DNA of 64,000 nt from Streptomyces canus 299MFChir4.1 (GTDB lineage Bacteria > Actinomycetota > Actinomycetes > Streptomycetales > Streptomycetaceae): contig NZ_KB911617.1 of the NCBI RefSeq assembly GCF_000383615.1, positions 11,497 to 75,496 on the forward strand. The letters run 5' to 3'. The notes beneath the pieces are model-generated. The model had not been told where the DNA came from and did not search any database. It was given only the letters and a program-made list of their open reading frames with translations. Position 1 is the stretch's first letter. Each line of letters starts with the position of its first letter. The position numbers were made by a program, and so were the translations under genes. Below are positions 19,723 to 28,359 of the stretch, one piece after another.

Positions 19723-20904
19723 ATGAGCACCGAAGTCCTCGTGATCGGCGGCGGATACGCGGGCGTCATGGCGGCCAACCGCCTGACACAGCGCGACGAC
19801 GTGACGGTGACCCTGATCAACCCGCGCCCGGACTTCGTCGAGCGGATCCGGCTGCACCAGCTGGTCGGCGGCTCCCACGACGCGGTGGTCCCGTACCGCA
19901 AGGTCCTCGCCGAGCGGGTGCGCCTGGTCGTCGGCACCGTGACCGAGATCGACGCGGCCGGGCGCGGCGTGACGCTGGCGACCGGCGACACGCTCGGCTA
20001 CGACTACCTGGTCTACGCGGTGGGCAGCGGCAGCGCCGACCCCGACGTGCCGGGAGCGGCCGAGTTCGCCCACCCGATCGCCACCCTGGAGGACGCGAGG
20101 CGACTGCGGCCCGTCGTCGACGCCGCGCCCTCGACGGCACCGGTGACGGTGGTGGGAGCCGGCCCGGCCGGTATCGAGACCGCAGCCGAACTGGCGGAGG
20201 AGGGGCGCGCGGTGACCCTGGTCTGCGGTGGCGTGCTCGGCCCGTACCTGCACCCGCGGGGCCGGCTCTCGGTCACGCGGCGCCTGGCCCGGCTCGGGGT
20301 GACCGTCCTCGAAGGCCCCGGCACCCGGGTGACGGCCGTGGCTCGCGACGCCGTACGGCTCGACGACGATCGCGAGCTGCGGAGCGAGGTGACCATCTGG
20401 ACCGCGGGATTCGGCGTGCCTGACCTTGCCGCGCGCAGCGGGCTGAGCACCGATGCCCTGGGGCGCCTGCGCACCGACGAGACCCTGACCAGCGTGGACG
20501 ACGAGCGCATCGTCGCGGCCGGCGACTCGGCCGCGCCGTCGGACCTGCCGTACCGGATGGGCTGCCAGTCCGCGGTACAGCTGGGCCCGCAGGCCGCGCA
20601 GACCGTGCTCAGCCGGATCGCGGGCGAGCGGCCCGCCACCGTCGACGTGGGGTTCGCCGGCCAGTGCATCAGCCTGGGCCGACGCGTCGGCATCTTCCAG
20701 CTCGCGCGCAAGGACGACACCGCGATCAGCCTCTACCTCGGCGGTTTCCTGGGTGCCAGGATCAAGGAGATCATCTGCCGGAGCACCGTCTGGCAGCTCG
20801 GCTACGAGGCGCGCAGGCCCGGTGTCCGCACCTGGTGGGCCAAGGACGCCAGGCGCCGGCAGAAGCTGACCGAGGTGCCGGTCACCGCCGGACAGGCGGC
20901 CTGA
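19723..20904 (+). CDS. NAD(P)/FAD-dependent oxidoreductase (type II NADH dehydrogenase-like)
   Basis: A 393-residue flavoprotein with two dinucleotide-binding folds. The first GxGxxG-type loop is VIGGGYAGVMAANRL at the N-terminus (FAD) and the second is VVGAGPAGIETAAEL near residue 145 (NAD(P)H). IVAAGDSAAP near residue 265 is the conserved FAD-contact segment. Resemblance is to the Ndh/AIF class. It is followed 32 bases later by an ECF41 sigma factor; oxidoreductases are a typical partner of that group. ATG at 19723 follows GGAGGAG. Confidence 0.87.
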   Translation: MSTEVLVIGGGYAGVMAANRLTQRDDVTVTLINPRPDFVERIRLHQLVGGSHDAVVPYRKVLAERVRLVVGTVTEIDAAGRGVTLATGDTLGYDYLVYAVGSGSADPDVPGAAEFAHPIATLEDARRLRPVVDAAPSTAPVTVVGAGPAGIETAAELAEEGRAVTLVCGGVLGPYLHPRGRLSVTRRLARLGVTVLEGPGTRVTAVARDAVRLDDDRELRSEVTIWTAGFGVPDLAARSGLSTDALGRLRTDETLTSVDDERIVAAGDSAAPSDLPYRMGCQSAVQLGPQAAQTVLSRIAGERPATVDVGFAGQCISLGRRVGIFQLARKDDTAISLYLGGFLGARIKEIICRSTVWQLGYEARRPGVRTWWAKDARRRQKLTEVPVTAGQAA

Positions 20905-20936
20905 GCCGCGCGCTGCGACGGGGGAGGGACCCACAC

Positions 20937-21851
20937 ATGAGCGAGCACCCCACCGACCCGGCGACCGAGACGTTCGTCGCCCACCGCAACCTGCTCTTCA
21001 CGGTCGCCTACGAGATGCTCGGGTCGGCGGCCGACGCGGAGGACGTCCTCCAGGAGACCTGGCTGCGGTGGATCAAGGTCGACCTCGGGCAGGTCCAGGA
21101 CCGGCGCGCCTATCTGGTCCGCATCACGACCCGGCAGGCCCTCAACCGGCTGCGCACCCTGACCCGCCGCAAGGAGGCGTACGTAGGGCCCTGGCTGCCC
21201 GAGCCGCTGCTCACCGCACCGGACGTGGCCGAGGACGTCGAGCTGTCCGAGAGTCTGTCGATGGCGCTGATGTGCGTCCTGGAGACCCTGTCGCCGACCG
21301 AGCGTGCCGTGTTCGTGCTGCGGGAGGTCTTCGACGTCGACTACGACGAGATCGCGGCCGCCGTGGAGAAAAGCCCCGACGCGGTGCGCCAGATCGCCCA
21401 CCGGGCCCGCCGCCACGTCGACGCCCGGCGGCCCCGCAGGACGGCGTCGGCCGGTGAGGCACGGGCGGCGGTGGAGTCGTTCCGGCGCGCGCTGGAGACC
21501 GGGGACCTCCAGGGGCTGCTCGACGTGCTCGCCCCCGACGTCGTCCTGGTCAGCGACGGCGGCGGCGTCAAGCAGGCCGCGCTGCGTCCGATCGTCAGCG
21601 CCGACAAGGTGGCCCGCTTCATCGCGGGCGGTATCGCCAAGTTCACCGTCACCCTCACCGGCGAGGCCACCGAGGTCAACGGCAGCCCGGCGCTCGTCCT
21701 GCGGGTGAACGGCGAGATCGACGGCGTTCTCGCGGTCCGCGTCGAGGACGGCCGTATCACCGGCCTGTACTACGTCCGCAATCCGCAGAAGCTGACCCGG
21801 GTCGCGTCGAGGACTCCGCTGACGCTCCGGTCGGTGCCGACGGCGGAGTGA
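20937..21851 (+). CDS. ECF41-group RNA polymerase sigma factor (SigJ-like)
   Basis: A 304-residue extracytoplasmic-function sigma factor with a long C-terminal extension. Region 2 is FVAHRNLLFTVAYEMLGSA with DVLQETWLRW; region 4 is LSPTERAVFVLREVFDVDY. The ECF41 hallmarks are all present: WLPEP in the linker, DGGG in the SnoaL-like extension and NPQKL (consensus NPDKL) at the end. In this group the extension, rather than a separate anti-sigma factor, controls activity, and none is seen here. The ATG at 20937 has GGGGGAGGG upstream. Confidence 0.92.
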   Translation: MSEHPTDPATETFVAHRNLLFTVAYEMLGSAADAEDVLQETWLRWIKVDLGQVQDRRAYLVRITTRQALNRLRTLTRRKEAYVGPWLPEPLLTAPDVAEDVELSESLSMALMCVLETLSPTERAVFVLREVFDVDYDEIAAAVEKSPDAVRQIAHRARRHVDARRPRRTASAGEARAAVESFRRALETGDLQGLLDVLAPDVVLVSDGGGVKQAALRPIVSADKVARFIAGGIAKFTVTLTGEATEVNGSPALVLRVNGEIDGVLAVRVEDGRITGLYYVRNPQKLTRVASRTPLTLRSVPTAE

Positions 21852-21888
21852 GAGTCCGCCCATTGCGCTCCCGACGGCGAGCATCCAT

Positions 21889-21905
21889 TATCAGGATTCC
21901 TGTTA
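21889..21905. promoter_or_regulatory. TetR-type operator-like palindrome
   Basis: TATCAGGATTCCTGTTA is a 17-base near-perfect palindrome about a central T, with one mismatched pair. It lies in an unusually AT-rich patch 30 bases before the hydrolase start, where a repressor would block transcription. No regulator gene adjoins it. Confidence 0.5.
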
Positions 21906-21935
21906 TTTTAATCTTGTAGCGATGGGTGCTCAGCC

Positions 21936-22826
21936 ATGTCGTTCAGCTCCGGAACCAAGGCCAGGGGGATCCAGCTCCTGTTTGGCCCCATGATGTCCCG
22001 TGTACACAAGGACCTGCGCTTCACCGACATCCCGGCGCGCACCGAGACCCTTCGGGTGGAGACCGGTGCCGGGCCGGTGACGTGCACCGTCTACCGTCCG
22101 CCGGCCACCACCGCCACCCCCGCCCCCGTGTACGTCAACTTCCACGGCGGCGGGTTCGTGGTCGCCCGCCCCGAGCAGGACGACCACATCTGCCGCTACA
22201 TCGCCGCCACGGCCGGCTGCGTCGTCATCAACGTCGACTACGCAGTTGCGCCGCAGCGGCCGTACCCCGCGCCCGTCACCCAGGCCTACGACGTCACGGC
22301 CTGGGTCGCCGAGAACGGCGCCGCCGGCGGCTGGGACGGTTCGCGGCTCGCCGTGGGCGGACACAGCGCCGGGGCCAATCTGACCGCCGCGGTGTGCCGC
22401 CTGGCCAGGGAGCGCGGCACCTTCTCGCCCCTGCTCCAGATCCTCGACTCGGCACCGCTGGACCAGCTCGCCGACCCGGCCACCAAGCGGTCCCTCGTGG
22501 CCAAGCCGCTGCTCACCCCGCAGCTCATGCGGATCTTCACCGCCGCCTACGTCCCCGACCCCGCCGACCTCACGCACCCCCTCGTCTCGCCCGCCCTCGC
22601 CGACGATCTCGCCGGACTTCCGCCCGCCCTGGTCGTCACCGCGGAGAACGACCGCCTGCGCGAGGAGGGGGATGCCTACGCCAAGGCCCTGGAGGCCGCC
22701 GGTGTCCCGGTCACCCACCGCGTCTTCCAGGGGGTCGACCACTACTTCACCCACACCGGCCCGGTGGCGGCCGGAAAGGAAGCCATCGACCTGATGGCCG
22801 GCGCGCTGCGCGAGGCCCTTAAGTGA
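21936..22826 (+). CDS. Alpha/beta hydrolase, hormone-sensitive-lipase type
   Basis: A 296-residue esterase-like protein. The oxyanion-hole motif is HGGGF near residue 70, the nucleophile elbow is GHSAGAN near residue 143, and the acid and histidine of the triad are in VTAENDRLREEG and GVDHYF. The active-site residues are complete. There is no signal peptide, so it is probably cytoplasmic; substrates of this family are short acyl esters or amides. The AT-rich 5' region with a palindrome suggests repressor control. No clear ribosome site precedes the ATG. Confidence 0.86.
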   Translation: MSFSSGTKARGIQLLFGPMMSRVHKDLRFTDIPARTETLRVETGAGPVTCTVYRPPATTATPAPVYVNFHGGGFVVARPEQDDHICRYIAATAGCVVINVDYAVAPQRPYPAPVTQAYDVTAWVAENGAAGGWDGSRLAVGGHSAGANLTAAVCRLARERGTFSPLLQILDSAPLDQLADPATKRSLVAKPLLTPQLMRIFTAAYVPDPADLTHPLVSPALADDLAGLPPALVVTAENDRLREEGDAYAKALEAAGVPVTHRVFQGVDHYFTHTGPVAAGKEAIDLMAGALREALK

Positions 22827-22845
22827 CCGTCCCGTCCCGACGACG

Positions 22846-23507
22846 TCAGCCCTGATCGTGCCGCTGACCTGTGGAGAGGTGCGCGTCTCGGGAAGGCCCC
22901 GCAGAGAGCGCGCGAGCTCGCAGACGGGCCGTGCCTGGGCGCGGGCGTCGATCCCCAGCAGGGCGGCGAGGTCCGTCACCGGGCGCGGGGCCAGCTCCTT
23001 GCGACCGGAGCCGATCACCCCCTTCCTGGGGCAGCGAGCGGACCGGCCGCAGGAGGTCACGGCGTTCCGCCGCCGGGAGACGCGGGCGGCACGGGCGAGA
23101 GGCGCGCCCGGCAGCCGGACCGGACCCGGCCACCGAGGCTGTCACCGTGCTCTTCACCCGGGGTTGCAGCCGTGGCGTCCAGCGGCGCCATGTCGTCCGG
23201 GACCGCCCGTCGAGCGTGGACGAACAGGTCGAGCATGGCGGCCCCCCTTCCTTGCGTAGGTCTCCGGCGCGACGTCGGTGTCGACGGTGGGGAAGCCCGG
23301 CGCGGGCGCCGGCCACCGGAGCAGCTCCGCACCGGGGTCGTCTCCCGCGAGCACCGCACGGACCTCGCCTCCGCCCAGCCCGGCTCGGTCGGCCAGGTCA
23401 TGCCGTCCGAGGCCTCTGTGGTCCAGCAGCCGCGCCGGCATCGCGCCGAAGCCGGGGTGCTCCGTCCTGCCCGCAGGCCGGAAACCAGGGCCTGTCCGGC
23501 GGATCAT
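22846..23507 (-). pseudogene. Broken helix-turn-helix DNA-binding protein gene
   Basis: Pieces of one protein are spread over several minus-strand frames. First comes ARLLDHRGLGRHDLADRAGL and EVRAVLAGDDPGAELL, the helix-turn-helix part (about 23290-23450). Next comes LDLFVHARRAVPDDMAPLDA in a second frame (about 23170-23235). Then comes LPAAERRDLLRPVRSLPQE in a third (about 23030-23090), with a last segment RPVTDLAALLGIDARAQARP. This matches the layout of a common Streptomyces HTH regulator, with at least two frameshifts, so it is decayed. The family call is from memory of the pattern. Confidence 0.5.
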
Positions 23508-23631
23508 GCCGGGCGCCCGCCGGCGCCGAATCGCTGTAGCGGCCAGCCGGGCAAGGAGCCGGAGTGGAGCAAGTCGGGGCTGTCGTTAAATACCTCGACG
23601 CAGGTCGTGGTGATCGGGGACGCTTCGCTCG

Positions 23632-24138
23632 ATGACCAGAATCGACGACACGCCGCCCGCGTGGGACGAGCGCACCCAGCTCACCACGTTTCTCGACTAC
23701 ACACGTGACACCGCCCGCGCCAAGTGCGATGGCGTCTCTGCGGAGAACGCCCGCAAGTCGCTCCTGCCGGGCTCACCGCTGATGACCATGAGCGGAGTGA
23801 TCAACCACCTCCGCTGGGTCGAGTACTACTGGTTCCAAGTGGTCTTCATCGGCGAGGAGGACCGGGGCCCCTGGACCGAGGAGGACCCCGACCGCGAGAT
23901 GCGTATCGCCGTCGACTTCCCGCTCCCGCAGTTGCTCGACGAATACGCCGAACAGAGCGCCCGCTATCGCGAACTGGTCGCCGGGACCGACCTGGACAAG
24001 CAGGCCCAGCGAGCGGGCCGCAACGGCCTCCACGTCGATCTGCGCTGGATCCTCCTCCACCTCACCGAGGAGACAGCCCGCCACAACGGCCACCTGGACA
24101 TCCTGCGCGAGATGCTCGACGGCACGACCGGCGACTAG
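23632..24138 (+). CDS. DinB/DUF664 family protein
   Basis: A 168-residue four-helix-bundle protein of the DinB/DUF664 family. Likely metal ligands are the histidines in MSGVINHLRWVEYYW and HLTEETARHNGHLDIL. Related mycothiol-dependent enzymes and stress-induced proteins share this fold, but this member is uncharacterised. No strong ribosome site precedes the ATG. A second DUF664 protein lies at 45980-46492. Upstream is a decayed HTH gene, so it is monocistronic. Confidence 0.85.
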   Translation: MTRIDDTPPAWDERTQLTTFLDYTRDTARAKCDGVSAENARKSLLPGSPLMTMSGVINHLRWVEYYWFQVVFIGEEDRGPWTEEDPDREMRIAVDFPLPQLLDEYAEQSARYRELVAGTDLDKQAQRAGRNGLHVDLRWILLHLTEETARHNGHLDILREMLDGTTGD

Positions 24139-24158
24139 ATCCGGCGGAGAGCATGGGC

Positions 24159-24188
24159 GGAGCCGGAGCCGGAGCCGGAGCCGGAGTC
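24159..24188 (+). repeat. Five-unit hexanucleotide repeat
   Basis: GGAGCC repeated five times, the last with one change, 21 bases after the DinB-like stop. It is likely a slippage product. Confidence 0.8.
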
Positions 24189-24344
24189 GGATCGCGGCGA
24201 CGGTGCCGTGGAAGGGATCGTCTTCTCGAAGCCTGCGGGTCGGCCGGCCTTGCTGCTCCTTCGTTGGCGGTTGGCCCGCTGGTTCTCCGGCTCGGGGAGG
24301 GTGTGCTTGGTCTGGCGTCGTCGCAGGCAGTGGCGGTTGCGGCG

Positions 24345-24594
24345 GGAGGATTACGCCTAATAGGCATGTGCGTTGGCCGGTTGGACCGGTCGGCAGGGGC
24401 CAGGACGGCCGCGAAGATCCCATCCCGGGTTCCGTCCGCCGACCAACGTCCGGGCCGTTCGCACACCGTCTTCCGTGGACCGAAACGCGCAGGTGCATCC
24501 CGCCATGGCCCCCCAGTGCGGAGTCGGTACAGGGTCTCGTCGATGATCGTGCCGCGGCCGGCCCATCGGCCGCCGCGCTGCTCGGACTTCGGCA
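24345..24594 (-). pseudogene. IS5-family transposase N-terminal fragment
   Basis: One minus-strand frame reads GGRWAGRGTIIDETLYRLRT, then GPWRDAPARFGPRKTVCE and RWSADGTRDGIFAAVLA. This is the N-terminal domain pattern of IS5-group transposases (RRW..HR..ING.L.R.RTG.PWRDLP..YGPW.T). A stop lies just upstream, no start codon is available, and the catalytic DDE part is absent. It is a dead remnant. Confidence 0.7.
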
Positions 24595-24715
24595 GCCGCG
24601 ACGGTCACATGATCCGCCGGACAGGCCCAAGTCACCGGACCTGGTCATGCCCGACCTCTCGACCTGTTGCGACAACGTGGTCGACGCGGTCACCCCTGGC
24701 TCGTAGCCTCTCGCT

Positions 24716-25156
24716 GTGATCGACACGACCGAGGCCGACGGCGCTTTCCAGAACCGGTGTGCGCACGCTGCGCGCAGTCTCGCGCCGGGCGTCGGCCATG
24801 TCATCCACCGCATCGCGTTCGACGCCTTCCCCGAGGCCGACTCACTGGAGATCACTCTCCGTGCGGGGCCGCACAAGCCCGACGTCGTGATCTCGCTCGC
24901 CGGCGTGCGTTACGTCTCGGTCGCCAAGGACTCCGGCCTCGAGGGGTTCGTCGACGAGATCTCCCTGGTCCACCTGCCGCGGACGCCGTACCCCTGGCCC
25001 GCCGAAACCGCCGACATGGTCGGCCGGTTCGGCGGATTGCCCGAGCTCGCGTGGCTGAGGATCGTCGGTCCCGTCGAGGTGGATGTCGTCGCGTCGATCG
25101 TCACCGTCTACTCGGCCATGAGCGACGACGAGGCCGCCGCGGACCGGATCGCCTGA
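24716..25156 (+). CDS. Hypothetical protein
   Basis: A 146-residue soluble protein that I do not recognise. It has a helical N-terminus (FQNRCAHAARSLAPGVGHVI) and a beta-rich middle (LEITLRAGPHKPDVVISLAGVRYVSVAK). There is no signal peptide. TAGCCT six bases before the GTG at 24716 suggests a leaderless transcript. Its codon use is normal although decayed genes flank it on both sides. An immunity-type role is possible but not supported by any motif. Confidence 0.55.
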   Translation: MIDTTEADGAFQNRCAHAARSLAPGVGHVIHRIAFDAFPEADSLEITLRAGPHKPDVVISLAGVRYVSVAKDSGLEGFVDEISLVHLPRTPYPWPAETADMVGRFGGLPELAWLRIVGPVEVDVVASIVTVYSAMSDDEAAADRIA

Positions 25157-25221
25157 GGAACGGGGGGCGAGGGCATGCTGGGCGGTGGGATTTGGGCCGC
25201 GACCCCGGGAGGGGGCCGTTG

Positions 25222-25677
25222 GTGAGCGTCGGGTGCGCGCAGCGGTCTGAACGCGTTGCTGTCATCGGAGCGGGCGTTCTCGGAGCCAGTGTGGGCTGGA
25301 ACCTGTCTCGCCACGGGGCCAAGGTGGTCCTCATCGACGCCGGCCAACCAGGCGAAGGTGTCACCAACTGGTCTTTCTCGTGGGTCAACGCCAGCAACAA
25401 GACCGGGCGCAGGTCCTACTTCGACCTGAACGTCGCGGGCAAGGCGGCGTATCGGGAGCTTGCGGAGACCATCGGGCCGGACTCATGGCGGCATCCCAGC
25501 GGCCGGCCGCGGTGGGTCCCGACGAGGCATGGCTGCACGGACGGCAACTCGTCGGCCGCCTGGTCGACCGAGCCGTTGCGTCCGGCGCCGAACGCAGGGC
25601 CTATGGAAGTTAGTCGTCGGCACGGTGCTGACCTATGTGGTCCGGATTGGGTGAGACGCGCGGACTCGGTTCGTTGA
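25222..25677 (+). pseudogene. Truncated, frameshifted FAD-dependent oxidoreductase (DAO type)
   Basis: The first 90 codons from the GTG at 25222 encode a good N-terminus: RVAVIGAGVLGASVGWNLSR binds FAD, then VLIDAGQPGEGVTNWSFSWV. After about 25490 the frame turns to nonsense, while the +2 frame resumes with GPDEAWLHGRQLVGRLVDR. The open frame ends after 151 codons, against about 370-430 for intact members. A frameshift plus loss of the C-terminal two thirds make it non-functional. Confidence 0.7.
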
Positions 25678-25792
25678 GACAGACCGCATCTGTCCGACGG
25701 ACTCGCCGAGATCCGCACCAGGGAGTCACCCAACGTGCGTCAGTTGTGCAAACGGTGAGCGGGCTGCCGGCTGGTGGGCGCACAGTGGGTTC

Positions 25793-27118
25793 ATGACAAC
25801 GGGGGGCACACCACGGCCGGGGGCGCGGCGTGCGCAGATCCAGCGCATCGCCGGGCGGAGGAGGCAACCGCGGAGGACGCCGGTCGGCTCCCCACTCGGT
25901 GCCCGGCAGCGCGGTCAGCGCGCAGGGGCGACGGGGCGGCCCCGTACGCTCACCGGGTCGGTCGCCGCCGGTGATCCGCGTCCAGGCGCGGCGCACAGCG
26001 GTGCCGGACCCGAGCGCATCAACTGGTGGGTCCGTCTGGAACGCTCCCTCGGCCTGCTCGCCACGATGGCGTCCCTCGCCGTTGCCGCCTTCGCATGGGT
26101 GTCGATCAAACAGGTCGGTCATGAGCAGGCCATCGCCCGGGAGGGGCAGATAACCGACCGCTACAACGCGGCCGTCGGCAACCTCGGCGATGACTCCGAG
26201 GACGTGCGCCTGGGTGGCATCTACGCCCTGCAGCGCATCATGCAGGACTCCCCACGCGATCAGCACACCGTGGTCGAGGTCCTCTCCGCCTACATTCGCG
26301 CGCACGCGCCGAAACCGAAGAAGGGCGCTGCCGTCCTGGACCGTATGACCAGGGACGCGGCGGCAGCCCTCTCGGTGCTGTGTGTCAGGGACGGCCGGCA
26401 GGACGGTACGGCCGTCGTAGACCTTGAGGGAACGTATCTCCCTCACGTCAACCTCAACGGTGCCGACCTGCGCGGTGCGAATCTGAGCCACACCGACGTG
26501 CGCGACGCGTCCGTCAACGGTGCGGACCTGAGCGGCGCCGATCTGAGTCAAGCCCGGCTGAGCGATATGGAGGCCCAGCATTTGGTCATGCGCCGAGCGA
26601 ATCTGTTCCATGCGGTCCTGCGGAATGTCAGTGTGAGCCAGGTGGACTTGAGCGACGCGTCGCTCATGGCCGCGGACCTGCGGGACGCCTACCTGGATGC
26701 TGCGGACCTGCGTCGCGCCAACCTGCTGGGAACGGATCTGCGTGGTGCGTTCCTGCCCGTGGCGGACCTGCGGCAAGCCGAGGTCTTCGCGGATCTGCGG
26801 GGCGCCTACCTGGGAGGTGCGGACCTGCGCAAAGCGTTCATGAACAAAGTGGACCTGCGCGATGCGACGCTGGGCTCCGCCGACCTCAGCGGAGCCGATA
26901 TCACCGAGGCCGATCTGCGAGGTGCTGATCTGACCCGGTCCTCGATGGGAGGGCGCACCAGTGATATTCCGGACAGGACGACCAAAGTCACCGTGCAGCA
27001 GCTACTGTCCGCGAAAATCGACGCGGCCACCCGGCTGCCGGCCCGGCTCGCAGCAGACCCACGCGTGAAGAAGGCGATGGCAGGTCCGACACGGGCCCAC
27101 GCCTCTGTCCATGGGTGA
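25793..27118 (+). CDS. Membrane-anchored pentapeptide-repeat protein
   Basis: A 441-residue protein. The first 75 residues are basic and low in complexity, so the true start could be later. A membrane helix at about 84-104 (LGLLATMASLAVAAFAWV) is followed by a conserved linker (DRYNAAVGNLGDDSEDVRLG, near residues 123-142). From about residue 203 to 385 there are pentapeptide repeats of the A(D/N)LxX type, for example GADLRGANLSHTDV, which build a right-handed beta-helix. Members of this shape are common in Streptomyces, and their function is unknown. Confidence 0.82.
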   Translation: MTTGGTPRPGARRAQIQRIAGRRRQPRRTPVGSPLGARQRGQRAGATGRPRTLTGSVAAGDPRPGAAHSGAGPERINWWVRLERSLGLLATMASLAVAAFAWVSIKQVGHEQAIAREGQITDRYNAAVGNLGDDSEDVRLGGIYALQRIMQDSPRDQHTVVEVLSAYIRAHAPKPKKGAAVLDRMTRDAAAALSVLCVRDGRQDGTAVVDLEGTYLPHVNLNGADLRGANLSHTDVRDASVNGADLSGADLSQARLSDMEAQHLVMRRANLFHAVLRNVSVSQVDLSDASLMAADLRDAYLDAADLRRANLLGTDLRGAFLPVADLRQAEVFADLRGAYLGGADLRKAFMNKVDLRDATLGSADLSGADITEADLRGADLTRSSMGGRTSDIPDRTTKVTVQQLLSAKIDAATRLPARLAADPRVKKAMAGPTRAHASVHG

Positions 27119-27250
27119 CGGCTCTTCATTTGAGACAGGACACTCGGGTTCGCCTGAGACCGCGTCGATGGGTGTCGGCGTGCCGTATCCGCCGACGCCG
27201 CTGGTTGATTCCCAGGTCGGCAGCTTGCTTCGGCTGGCAGGATCGGCGCC

Positions 27251-28009
27251 ATGTCGATGGATGGGTTAGTGGTCCGAGCCCGTGAGCTCTGGGAAGGCCT
27301 GGCCCTAGTGCCCGTGTCGTTCGCCCCGTCGGGCGGTGTGAACGTCGTGGTCTCCCCCCGGTCCGGGCTGTGCCCAGTGGGCTGGGTCGGAGTGGTAGCT
27401 CTGGGCGGATCTGCGATCGTGACCGCGCCGAGTGAACGTGCCGCCGTGATCGTTCGTGGCGCACTCGGAAGACTGCCGGTTGAGGCCGTCGTGGACAGCG
27501 CTTTGGTCCGGGAGGCCCTTCCGGTGGCTCGGGTGCTTGGGCCGGCGGCGCTGTCCTATGTGTCCCCAGCCGGTTTCCGGCCGGTGGAAGCCGTCGCGTT
27601 GACGGTGGAGCAACTGTCAGCTGCTCACCCGGATTTGCGGATCCTGGAGCAAGTGGCTGGTCATGAGGACGCTGGTGAGGCTGCTCTGGACGAGATCACG
27701 TCGCCCGCGTTCGTGGTTCGCGAGCACAGCCAGGTGGTTGCTGCCGCGGGATATCAGGTCTGGCCGGGGCGGACGGCCCATATCAGCGTGCTGACGGCGC
27801 CAGAAGTGCGAGGGCGAGGACTGGCGCGAGTGACGGGCTCAGCTGCGGTCGCTCATGCCCTTGCCGCCGGCCTGCTGCCGCAGTGGCGCGCGCGCCCTCC
27901 CGCCTCCCGGCGTGTTGCGGCCGCACTGGGTTTCGAGGAACTGGGCTCCCAGCTCAGCATCGAGATCGCTCAAGGGAGAACAGGCTCCATCCACGCGCGC
28001 ACGAAGTGA
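27251..28009 (+). CDS. GNAT family N-acetyltransferase
   Basis: A 252-residue protein whose C-terminal half (about 145-240) has the FR47-like acetyltransferase pattern. The strand AAAGYQVWPGRTAHISVLTA leads into VRGRGLARVTGSAAVAHAL, the acetyl-CoA pyrophosphate-binding turn (R-x-x-G-x-A/G). The first 130 residues are a separate domain without a clear family. The acceptor is unknown. The ATG has AGGA nine bases upstream. It stands alone between a pentapeptide gene and a TnsA-like remnant. Confidence 0.75.
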   Translation: MSMDGLVVRARELWEGLALVPVSFAPSGGVNVVVSPRSGLCPVGWVGVVALGGSAIVTAPSERAAVIVRGALGRLPVEAVVDSALVREALPVARVLGPAALSYVSPAGFRPVEAVALTVEQLSAAHPDLRILEQVAGHEDAGEAALDEITSPAFVVREHSQVVAAAGYQVWPGRTAHISVLTAPEVRGRGLARVTGSAAVAHALAAGLLPQWRARPPASRRVAAALGFEELGSQLSIEIAQGRTGSIHARTK

Positions 28010-28044
28010 TCCGGGGAGTGCCGACGCTCCCGCTCACCGTCATG

Positions 28045-28290
28045 TCAGTGCAGCCGGAACGGCTGCGAGCCGATCCCCGCCAGATTCGGATCGAAGTCCA
28101 TCGGCAGCGGTCGGTCCTGCTTCGGCCGCGACTCGAAGCCGAGGTCCCGCCCGGTCGTCGCCGCCCAGTGCCACCCCGGGAAGTGACGCTCACCGCGCGA
28201 CCACCGGAACGTACGTAGAGGATCGACATCCTCGAACCGGAGCGCCCTCAGTCGCGCGACTGAGGGCGCTGAGACAGAAGCCCGGGCCTT
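28045..28290 (-). pseudogene. TnsA-like transposase endonuclease fragment
   Basis: The minus strand encodes LRFEDVDPLRTFRWSRGERH, then FPGWHWAATTGRDLGFES and PMDFDPNLAGIGSQPFRLH before a stop. This is the start of the actinobacterial TnsA-like heteromeric transposase endonuclease (FRW..G..HFPG..W..TTG..V.YES...R....DFDP.V..I..QPF.L). Only the beginning of the nuclease domain remains and no clear start codon is present. It is a remnant of a Tn7-like or related element. The family call is from pattern memory. Confidence 0.6.
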
Positions 28291-28306
28291 GCCATGCGAT
28301 CGGTTC

Positions 28307-28316
28307 CGATATATCG
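28307..28316. promoter_or_regulatory. Palindrome in the PadR promoter
   Basis: CGATATATCG is a perfect ten-base palindrome, followed by GTTGAAG and, 16 bases later, ATCAAC. PadR regulators often bind such AT-rich dyads in their own promoters. It lies 44 bases before the padR start. Confidence 0.5.
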
Positions 28317-28359
28317 TTGAAGCATCGCGACAGATCAACGATGGAATGGAGTGATTGCG

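Noticed and set aside
22858..23259. A 133-codon plus-strand frame after the hydrolase
   Set aside because: Arg/Pro-rich; the minus strand here holds recognisable pieces of a decayed HTH gene.
24159..24188. Short repeats considered as a CRISPR array
   Set aside because: Uninterrupted hexamers with no spacers.
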